Positions 6,883 through 12,684 of a stretch of 31,390 nt of DNA are shown piece by piece. The position numbers and the translations under genes were made by a program. The notes beneath the pieces were generated by a model. It was not told the origin of the DNA. It worked only from the letters and a program-made list of their open reading frames with translations, and did not search any database. The first letter of the stretch is position 1. Every line of letters starts with the position of its first letter. The DNA comes from WJKR01 sp964556395 (GTDB lineage: Archaea; Nanobdellota; Nanobdellia; Woesearchaeales; WJKR01): the NCBI GenBank assembly GCA_964556395.1, contig CAZKVR010000010.1, positions 1 to 31,390 on the forward strand, read 5' to 3'.

Positions 6883-8690
6883 GACGACGACATGTCGCTG
6901 CGGTCATCCTCCTCATCACCATACTCCTGATAATACTCCTCATACCAGTCCTCATGCCGCCACGTGAAGGGCATCTTACCCTGCTCACTGTCGTCGGACC
7001 TGAAGAGGGCGTCAGGAGGGGCGGCACGGCAGACCTCTACCTGGAGCTCAAGCCGGGCGACGGCGACGTCTACATCGCCACGTTCCCCTTTGCCAAGGTC
7101 GACACCCAGATATCGACCCGATTCGCCAAGGAAATCGCCTGCTCCCTCGTGGAGGCCCGGTGTGACCGTTACGACTTCTACTACACCATCAAGGCCGACA
7201 GCACGATCATCGGTGGTCCCAGCGCCGGCGCCGCGGTCGCGACCCTCACTGCAGCGATCCTGACCGGCCATCACATCGATAAGGACGTCGCCATGACTGG
7301 CACGGTCAACTCAGGTGGCGTCATAGGGTCTGTCGGGGGCGTCCCGGAAAAGATAAGGGCTGCCGCCCAGAAAGGCATGAGCACAGTCCTCGTCCCTCGG
7401 TGGGACCAAGACCTCCCTGCCGAAGCGAACGGGACAGCCAACATGACGGGCAATGCCACTGCCAACGACACCTCCCCTCCCGTCGCCGATTCCGGAATCA
7501 ACGAGACCAACATCACGGTCATCGAGGTGGGTAGCGTCGCGGAAGCCCTCTCATGGTTCACTGGAGAGGATTACTTCCATGGCGGCGACGAGGTCGTCAC
7601 GCCGCAGGACTATGATGAGATCATGGACCGCGTCGCCGGCCGCCTCTGCAACCGCAGTCATCAGATACGATCGTCCCTCCCTGAAGGTGTCGAGAACACC
7701 ACCCTCTACAACCAGAGCGAAGGGTTCCTCGCCTCCGCCGAAGAGGCCGAAGCGGAAAGCCTGTCATACAGCAGGGCGAGCTATTGCTTCTCCGCCAACC
7801 TCCGGCTACGTGAGCTCCAGTTCCAGAACGAGAGTCAAGAACACCTCGAAGACATGGCTGTCGAGGTCCGTAGTAAGGTCTCTGACTCTCTCGCTTGGTT
7901 GCGGGAACGCCGTCTCAACACGTTCGCGGACCTCCAGACCAAGGCTATCGTGGACGAGCGCCTCCGGGAAGCGCAGGGTTATCTGGAGGAGGATAACCTG
8001 ACGGCCGGTGATGTCGCCTACGCCATCGAACGGTATAACAGCGCTGTTGTCTGGAGCTCCTTCTTCGAGCTGGAAGGGGAGCAGCTCCAACTCGACGACC
8101 AGCATCTCCGCTCCGTTTGCGAGTCCAAGATAGGTCACGTCGAGGAGCGGAAGAGCTACCTCTTCCTCCTGCTCGGGCCGCTCGCCTCGTTCGATGAGAC
8201 TTCTTTGGAAGAGGCGTATCGCTTCCGGGATGACGGCGACTACGCGTTGTGCCTGTTCAAGGCATCCAAGGCCAAGGCGCAGCTCGACATGATTCTCTCC
8301 AGCATGGCGGTCAGTGACGACGACCTCTCGGAGATGACTGAGGAGAAGCTCCGTATAGCCCGGTCTGTCATCGCACGGGAGCATGACCGCGGCCGCTTCC
8401 CTCTGATGGGTTATAGTTATTATGAGTACGCCGGAGACCTCGTCCGCGAGGATCCTTATGCGGCGGCGCTCTTCGCCTCTTACGCTTTGGAGCTCGGCGA
8501 CCTGAGCCTCTACTTCCAGGACCGGCCTGCTTTCCTCGACCGTGTAGGTGACGTGGTCCGCGATCCTTTCTTCCTGGGATTCGTCCTCGGCGTGGTGGTC
8601 ATGCTCCTCTTCCTCGAATTCTGGGTGGAGCCTGGCGGTCGTAAGGGTCGGGCGGGGAAGAAAGGCGGTCAGAAGAAGCGTACGCGCTGA
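6879..8690 (+). CDS. Membrane-anchored S16 (Lon-like) serine protease with N-glycosylation-sequon linker
   Basis: 603 residues with no AAA domain. Residues 6-27 form a TM helix after MRRRH. Residues of about 30-180 are an S16 Lon-type proteolytic domain with GGPSAGAA (Ser115) and GGVPEKIRAAAQKG (Lys158) as the Ser-Lys dyad. Residues 184-213 hold six N-x-S/T sequons (N184, N188, N192, N196, N208, N211). A long helical region follows, then a second TM (about 563-582) and a Lys/Arg-rich tail. Positive ends suggest both termini are cytoplasmic and the protease domain is outside. It resembles archaeal membrane S16 proteases (COG1750-like). It overlaps bud32 by ATGA upstream and the convergent membrane gene by 22 bp downstream. 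Confidence 0.85.
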   Translation: MRRRHVAAVILLITILLIILLIPVLMPPREGHLTLLTVVGPEEGVRRGGTADLYLELKPGDGDVYIATFPFAKVDTQISTRFAKEIACSLVEARCDRYDFYYTIKADSTIIGGPSAGAAVATLTAAILTGHHIDKDVAMTGTVNSGGVIGSVGGVPEKIRAAAQKGMSTVLVPRWDQDLPAEANGTANMTGNATANDTSPPVADSGINETNITVIEVGSVAEALSWFTGEDYFHGGDEVVTPQDYDEIMDRVAGRLCNRSHQIRSSLPEGVENTTLYNQSEGFLASAEEAEAESLSYSRASYCFSANLRLRELQFQNESQEHLEDMAVEVRSKVSDSLAWLRERRLNTFADLQTKAIVDERLREAQGYLEEDNLTAGDVAYAIERYNSAVVWSSFFELEGEQLQLDDQHLRSVCESKIGHVEERKSYLFLLLGPLASFDETSLEEAYRFRDDGDYALCLFKASKAKAQLDMILSSMAVSDDDLSEMTEEKLRIARSVIAREHDRGRFPLMGYSYYEYAGDLVREDPYAAALFASYALELGDLSLYFQDRPAFLDRVGDVVRDPFFLGFVLGVVVMLLFLEFWVEPGGRKGRAGKKGGQKKRTR

Positions 8691-9310
8691 AGGATGTGGT
8701 CGACCCTCTTGGTCGGCCAGCCTGCTTTGAGGAGTTGGGTCTTGATCGCTTGCTCTTGTTGTCCTGCCATGAGGGCTTTTCGCGCGTAGATTTCGGCTTG
8801 TTCCTCGCCTGGCGCCTCGTGGTGGTGTCGTTGGCGCCGCCTGTGGTGGTGGTTGGCGAAGACTATGAGTAGTATGTCGAGTAGTATGGCGATGCCGAAT
8901 GCCTTGTCGAGGTTGCTCGTCCCTTCAGGGTTTCGCGGAGCCGTGATGATATAGTTGCCGGGTTCCAGTCGCGTTTCCATTAGCGGGGTCGTGGCGTATG
9001 GGTCTCGCGTCTCTTCGAGCTCGATAGGGTGGAGTTCCCCGTCCTGTTCCTTATATAGTGCGGGTTTCTCGTCTTGCGGGGGCGGTATGGTGAGCGTGCC
9101 TGGCTTGCCGACGGTGAATGCTATGGCATCTTTCCCTTCCGGGATGAGCCTCGCGTCGGCTTCGCGGGTCGCCACCTTCATGGTTTTCCCTGCGCTTTCC
9201 AGCTTCAGGTCTCCGTCGAGGTTCTTGTCAGGGGTTTGGACTGTGGTGGTGATGATGTAGGTGAGTATGAGGAAGAACAGGATGGTCCAGAGCGGTCCTT
9301 TGGACGTCAT
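8669..9310 (-). CDS. Two-TM hypothetical protein with cytoplasmic C-terminal helix motif
   Basis: 213 residues. An N-terminal TM (about 7-24, GPLWTILFFLILTYIITT) is followed by a beta-rich, probably external domain of about 115 residues, then a second TM (FGIAILLDILLIVF), a His/Arg cluster (HHHRRRQRHHH) and a C-terminal segment AEIYARKALMAGQQEQAIKT...LLKAGWP. This last part resembles short SHOCT-like helical domains at the ends of archaeal membrane proteins. The ATG at 9310 is about 26 nt from a TATA box, so it is leaderless. It is convergent with, and overlaps by 22 bp, the S16 protease. No enzyme motif is visible. Confidence 0.75.
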   Translation of the reverse strand: MTSKGPLWTILFFLILTYIITTTVQTPDKNLDGDLKLESAGKTMKVATREADARLIPEGKDAIAFTVGKPGTLTIPPPQDEKPALYKEQDGELHPIELEETRDPYATTPLMETRLEPGNYIITAPRNPEGTSNLDKAFGIAILLDILLIVFANHHHRRRQRHHHEAPGEEQAEIYARKALMAGQQEQAIKTQLLKAGWPTKRVDHILQRVRFF

Positions 9311-9330
9311 GGCTTCTCCTTTGCGCCAGT

Positions 9331-9347
9331 GTTTTTTATAGTTTTGC
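9331..9347 (-). promoter_or_regulatory. BRE/TATA promoter of the two-TM protein gene
   Basis: The minus strand reads GCAAAACTATAAAAAAC, a near copy of the phosphorylase promoter. Its centre is about 27 nt from the start codon at 9310. A divergent AATATAAAC on the plus strand (9358-9366) lies immediately next to it. Confidence 0.65.
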
Positions 9348-9365
9348 CTGGGTTGGGAATATAAA

Positions 9366-9408
9366 CCCAGAAAGGCCCCAAGAACGAGGTTGATGGAGCC
9401 TTCCTGGG
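9366..9408. other. Strong imperfect hairpin in divergent spacer, possible RNA or operator
   Basis: CCCAGAAAGGC at 9366-9376 pairs with GCCTTCCTGGG at 9398-9408, an 11-bp stem with one A-C mismatch and a 21-nt loop. It lies next to a plus-strand TATA-like AATATAAAC and is followed by AAAGAGGTGA (an SD-like GAGGTGA at 9414-9420). Neither flanking gene ends here, so it is not an ordinary terminator. The rest of the 257-bp spacer (9311-9567) holds only weak short frames. Confidence 0.45.
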
Positions 9409-9567
9409 AAAAAGAGGTGAGTGTGGTGTGTCACGACGCCCCTTTCGCCGTGTCTTCACTCCAGAATGGTGTCGTCTTATTTATACTTTTCTGTTCTGTA
9501 TCCATTACGTGATGGTGACATATGTTGTAGGCAAGGTTTTTTATGCTGCTCCTCGCTCCGGACCATC

Positions 9568-10098
9568 ATGGCTGCTTCGTGCACGGTCTGCGGCGCTTCT
9601 GGAACGGTGGATCCGTCCTACAACGGCTACGCCTATTGTCATAAGCACTTCCGACAGCTCGTCATAAGGCGTGTCCGCCGAGACCTCCGGAACAACCGGC
9701 CCTTGGACCTCAAGAAGCCTTACGCCTTCAGGGATGACGGTTCGTCCCTGGCGAGGTTGACCAAGGAAATACTGCGTGACATCTTCGGGCCACACCTAGA
9801 ACTACATGATGATTCTGGTGTGGCTTCGGGTGAGGATGTCATCATCCCTTCCTGCCTTGAGGCAGACGTCTCAGAACGGTTCGAGCGATACCTCGCCGGC
9901 GAATCCTTATCGTTGCCGGGCATCCGCCCGTTGCGCTCTGTGAGTGTCGAGGATGTCAACGCTCTCGCTGGCTCCTCGCTTGAGAAGTCGTCTTACGCGC
10001 ACCCTTTGCTGCTGGAACTCGATAGGATTCAACCCGGCGCCTTCTTTGCCATGAGTAACGTGTTCAAGGAGAGAGAAAAAAGAGAAGAAAAAGAATAG
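9568..10098 (+). CDS. Shortened TtuA/Ncs6-like protein lacking the PP-loop
   Basis: 176 residues. The N-terminus has C5-x2-C8-x15-C24-x2-H27 followed by F and an Arg-rich helix, matching the zinc site and leader helix of TtuA/Ncs6 tRNA 2-thiolation enzymes. Where the family has SGGKDS, this protein has FRDDGSS (residues 54-60). After only about 30 residues it resumes family-like order: IIPSCLEADVSERF at the HNLDDEA position, GIRPLRSVSVEDV at the PLR...E.E position, and LDRIQPGAFFAMSNVF at the C-terminal helix. About 75 residues of the nucleotide and cysteine core appear missing, against a usual length of about 300. Start at ATG 9568, 27 nt after TTTTTTATG, leaderless. The homology is by eye; a catalytic role is unlikely. 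Confidence 0.65.
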   Translation: MAASCTVCGASGTVDPSYNGYAYCHKHFRQLVIRRVRRDLRNNRPLDLKKPYAFRDDGSSLARLTKEILRDIFGPHLELHDDSGVASGEDVIIPSCLEADVSERFERYLAGESLSLPGIRPLRSVSVEDVNALAGSSLEKSSYAHPLLLELDRIQPGAFFAMSNVFKEREKREEKE

Positions 10099-10109
10099 TG
10101 GGTGGGGCC

Positions 10110-10561
10110 TTACCGCTTCCGCCTCGTCGGCTTCCGCTTGGTTGTCTTCTTCTTGGCAGAAGCCTTCTTCACCGGTCGTTTCTTGGCGGTTTTCTTCTTG
10201 GCTACCTTTTTCTTGGTCGACTTTTTGGCCGTTGTTTTCTTTTTCGCTGAAGTCTTCTTTTTGGTCGGCTTCTTGGNNNNNNNNNNNNNNNNNNNNNNNN
10301 NNNNNNNNNNNNNNNNNNNNNNNNNNNNNNNNNNNNNNNNNNNNNNNNNNNNNNNNNNNNNNNNNNNNNNNNNNNNTTTTTGGCCGTTGTTTTCTTTTTC
10401 GCTGAAGTCTTCTTTTTGGTCGGCTTCTTGGTGGTTTTCTTTTTGGTAGAAGCTTTCTTCACCGGTCGTTTCTTCGCCGGCTTCTTCGTCGACTTCTTGG
10501 CCGCGGTTTTTCTTGTCGTTTTCCGTTTGGCCGTCTTCTTGGCTGTTTTCCTGGTCGCCAT
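10110..10561 (-). CDS. Histone-H1-like lysine/threonine-rich protein, interrupted by assembly gap
   Basis: Begins MATRKTAKKTAKRKTTRKTA and ends TTKRKPTRRKR, almost entirely Lys, Ala, Thr, Pro, Arg and Ser in KKxTKKK-type repeats like the C-terminal tail of histone H1 or bacterial HctA/AlgP-like DNA binders. It would bind DNA or RNA nonspecifically. GAGGTG five nt upstream sets the ATG at 10561; the TATA box is CTTTATAAAA on the plus strand at 10618-10627. A run of 100 N sits inside and breaks the frame as printed. The N run is flanked by identical 55-bp sequences; merging them gives one uninterrupted 98-residue frame. The motif RPVKKAS recurs in both halves and in the gene at 16599-17123. Confidence 0.8.
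10277..10376. other. Assembly gap (100 N) flanked by identical 55-bp ends
   Basis: Bases 10222-10276 and 10377-10431 are identical. A fixed 100-N run between identical ends looks like two contigs sharing a k-mer overlap that a scaffolder did not merge. Collapsing gap and one copy restores the reading frame of the lysine-rich gene. A longer true repeat number cannot be excluded. Confidence 0.85.
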
Positions 10562-10604
10562 GGGAACACCTCGCATCCTCATATTATAATGAGCGATAGT
10601 CTTC

Positions 10605-10664
10605 CCTGATGACTTTTCTTTATAAAATTTGCGTTTTTAAACACGCATTGAAACAGTCATCAGG
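10605..10664. repeat. Nested inverted repeats between divergent genes
   Basis: CCTGATGACT (10605-10614) is matched by AGTCATCAGG (10655-10664), and inside lies TGCGT (10630-10634) with ACGCA (10643-10647). The left arm sits between the TATA box and expected start of the lysine-rich gene, a usual place for an archaeal repressor. It could also form a hairpin in RNA. Confidence 0.55.
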
Positions 10665-10805
10665 AAGGTTCTAGGACGTCCTCATACATCACCTGTCCAA
10701 GAAGTGTCTGTCCTTCTCCTTCATTACGGGGATTTCGTCGAAGGTCGGACACGGTCCGGGTTCTCGTCAGTCATCCATAAGAACACTCTCCCTCCCTCAT
10801 CCGCC

Positions 10806-11717
10806 ATGAGAATCGGACCATTCCTGTTGGTGTTGCTGGTTGCGGGTTGCGCCTCTCAAGGCATACCTTCATCGACAGGTGGGATGGACATCCACTTCTG
10901 TGAAATATCCGACTGTGACGAAATCCTCATAGATCATGTGAAAGGCGCATCTGATCTCGCATGCGCATTCTACGACGTCGGGAACGAAGATGTTGCTGCG
11001 GTACTACCTGACAACGGAGCCGGCCTTATCATGGACGCGCATGACCTGATGACCGGTGCCGTGACTCCGGATCATGAGGGCTTGATGCACCACAAGTTCT
11101 GCGTCATCAACCGAACCGTGGTCCTCACCGGTAGCTACAACCCTGGACAGGGTGATGACTACAACAACATGGTCCTCCTCTACTCAGGTCCGATAGCGCA
11201 ACGATACCTCGACATCCACGACTCCATCATCGAAGGGAAGAGACCGGGAGGCCACGAACGCTTCCTCCACGACGGCGCCCTCATCGAGGTCCACGCCTGC
11301 CCGCACGACGATTGCAGGGGCGAGCTCCTGCAAGCGCTCGAAACCGCGGAAGAATCGATAGCCTTCGCGCTCTTCACCTTCACCGACCGTGACGTCGCAC
11401 GAGTCCTTTCCAGCAAGCATGACGCGGGTCTCGAGGTATGGGGAGTCGTGGAATCATTCCAGGCCCGCCGTTACAACCGCTACTACGACCTCGAACAAGC
11501 AGGGATTCCGGTCCTGCTTGAAGAGTCGCCGAGGCTCCAGCACAACAAGGTGTTCGTCATCGACAACGAGACCGTCATCACCGGCAGCTACAACCCCACC
11601 CTTTCCGCCGCGACCAGGAACGACGAGAACATCCTCATCATACACGAAAGCCGGGTGGCTGACCTCTACACGGCCGCTCTCCGACGAATATATAAGAGTA
11701 CCCAAAATTTTAAATAG
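10806..11717 (+). CDS. Phospholipase D-fold lipoprotein with two HKD-type motifs
   Basis: 303 residues from ATG 10806, about 27 nt after a CATAAG TATA-like element; the start is chosen because it gives a clean lipoprotein signal, MRIGPFLLVLLVAGC with lipobox VAGC (Cys15). Two similar halves follow. The first carries HHKFCVIN (H95, K97, but Asn102 where HxK-x4-D needs Asp) and TGSYNPG; the second carries HNKVFVID (H246, K248, D253) and TGSYNP. Each half opens with C-x4-C (C32/C37 and C165/C170), probably disulfides in an exported domain. PLD-family enzymes cleave phosphodiesters (lipid or nucleic acid); the substrate here is unknown. The Asn could reduce activity or leave one half structural. 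Confidence 0.85.
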   Translation: MRIGPFLLVLLVAGCASQGIPSSTGGMDIHFCEISDCDEILIDHVKGASDLACAFYDVGNEDVAAVLPDNGAGLIMDAHDLMTGAVTPDHEGLMHHKFCVINRTVVLTGSYNPGQGDDYNNMVLLYSGPIAQRYLDIHDSIIEGKRPGGHERFLHDGALIEVHACPHDDCRGELLQALETAEESIAFALFTFTDRDVARVLSSKHDAGLEVWGVVESFQARRYNRYYDLEQAGIPVLLEESPRLQHNKVFVIDNETVITGSYNPTLSAATRNDENILIIHESRVADLYTAALRRIYKSTQNFK

Positions 11718-11722
11718 GGTAC
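11698..11722. promoter_or_regulatory. Palindrome flanking a TATA box, candidate operator
   Basis: GTACCC at 11698-11703 and GGGTAC at 11717-11722 form a perfect inverted repeat around AAAATTTTAAATA, which contains the TATA box for the gene at 11760. It overlaps the last codons and stop of the PLD gene. A dimeric regulator bound here would block TBP. Confidence 0.55.
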
Positions 11723-11759
11723 GTGGCTCTCCCCTTCCAGCAAAGAAAGGTGATGTGCG

Positions 11760-12245
11760 TTGACGATAATCGGATTCAACTATTCAAAGCTACTGGCGCA
11801 GCAGAAGAAGCCCGCGAAGGGCAACCTCAAGATCGGCACGAACGTGAAGATAGACTCGCTCGAGAAGAGCAACCTCGCCTTCGGAGACGACCGCAGCGCG
11901 GTCAAGGTATCGTTCACCTACACCGTCAAGTACGACCCCGACATAGGCTCCATCGAGCTCCAGGGCGACATCATGTTCATGCAGGAGCAGAAGGTCATCG
12001 ACAAGCTCCTCAAGGACTGGCAAGAGAAGCAACAGCTCCCCAAGAAAGTGTCGGGCAACCTGGTCAACTCGATCATGCAGAAGTGCACCATCCAAGCCAT
12101 GATCATGACCAAGGACATCGGCCTCCCGCCGCCCATGCCGATGCCGAAGGTGAAGTCGTCCACGAAGAAGGTCAAGGTCGACGAGAACGCCGAGGCGCAG
12201 CCGGCGGACCTGCAGAAGCAGTCCGACGACAAGAAGAAGCGATAA
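11760..12245 (+). CDS. Conserved hypothetical protein with beta-rich core and charged tail
   Basis: 161 residues. The TTG start at 11760 is set by GGTGAT at 11749-11754 with five-nt spacing; the protein begins (M)TIIGFNYSKLLAQQKKPAKG. The pattern is alternating strands (LKIGTNVKIDSLEK, AVKVSFTYTVKYDPDIGSIE), then helix KVIDKLLKDWQEK and a conserved-looking IQAMIMTKDIGLPPPMPMP, followed by a Lys-rich, disordered tail. From memory, proteins of this shape are common in DPANN archaea and unnamed; I could not verify this. Its fold recalls a small single-domain beta sandwich or SecB-like grasp, but no function can be assigned. A T-rich stretch follows. Confidence 0.75.
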   Translation: MTIIGFNYSKLLAQQKKPAKGNLKIGTNVKIDSLEKSNLAFGDDRSAVKVSFTYTVKYDPDIGSIELQGDIMFMQEQKVIDKLLKDWQEKQQLPKKVSGNLVNSIMQKCTIQAMIMTKDIGLPPPMPMPKVKSSTKKVKVDENAEAQPADLQKQSDDKKKR

Positions 12246-12253
12246 AACAAGTA

Positions 12254-12264
12254 TATTTTTTCTT
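12254..12264 (+). terminator. T-tract between convergent genes
   Basis: Six T at 12256-12261 plus a further TTT follow the stop codon at 12245 by about ten bases. This is an oligo-T archaeal terminator candidate for the upstream plus-strand gene. Confidence 0.4.
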
Positions 12265-12561
12265 TCACTCGTTCTCGAGCGTGCGTGATAGGAATGTCAG
12301 ACGCGCCTTCACGAGGGCCAACGCCTGTTCTATCGTCGCGTCTTCCATGTCCCGTGCCAAGCGCTCATCGCCGACCACATCTTTCAGCCATGCTGAGAAG
12401 TCATTCCTGTGGTTGTTGGCGTGGTGTCGGAAAGAATCCTCTTCCAGCGCTGCCAGCCGTTCATGGAACTCGCTGAGGCTGCGCGCCTCGCTGCCGTCGC
12501 AGAACCTGAAACTCACGTCTCCCCCCACGTCCCTGAGGACGCTCCCTGTAACCTCGTCCAT
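12265..12561 (-). CDS. DUF5752-like small protein
   Basis: 98 residues from ATG 12561. A GTG at 12582 would add seven residues, but the TATA box (TATTTAAA, 12585-12592) is only a few bases away from it; a leaderless start at 12561 gives the normal 26-27-nt distance. The sequence VSFRFCDGSEARSLSEFHER, then FRHHANNHRNDFSAWLKDVVGDERLA, fits the pattern I recall for DUF5752: a short strand with 'sL.el', an 'F.hH...kNDF..Wi.dvlgD..LA' core and a helical end. The role of that family is unknown. It is convergent with the preceding hypothetical gene and divergent from cdc48. Confidence 0.7.
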   Translation of the reverse strand: MDEVTGSVLRDVGGDVSFRFCDGSEARSLSEFHERLAALEEDSFRHHANNHRNDFSAWLKDVVGDERLARDMEDATIEQALALVKARLTFLSRTLENE

Positions 12562-12604
12562 AAGGCTCCGAAACGTCCTCACGGTATTTAAAACTTTGCT
12601 TTCC

Positions 12605-12625
12605 TTGTCGACGGCAGTTCGACAA
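12605..12625. promoter_or_regulatory. Palindrome between divergent TATA boxes upstream of cdc48
   Basis: TTGTCGA (12605-12611), a 7-bp spacer and TCGACAA (12619-12625) form a perfect 7-bp inverted repeat. It lies between the TATA box of the DUF5752-like gene and that of cdc48 (GATATTTAAA, about 12628-12637), abutting the latter's BRE position. It could control one or both genes. Confidence 0.55.
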
Positions 12626-12684
12626 AAGATATTTAAATTTCATCGGCTTTTCACAAAGACAATATCAATGGCGTGTGAACAATC

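Noticed and set aside
9421..9567. Extension of the TtuA-like gene to GTG 9421
   Set aside because: The zinc motif begins after ATG 9568, which has a TATA box 27 nt upstream; the extension lies before that promoter.
10102..10589. Plus-strand Phe/Leu-rich frames around the N gap
   Set aside because: They are the antisense of Lys-rich codons (AAG/CTT), not membrane proteins.
10605..10670. C/D box sRNA
   Set aside because: TGATGA occurs on both strands as part of a palindrome, but correctly spaced D and D' boxes (CTGA) with guide segments are not present.
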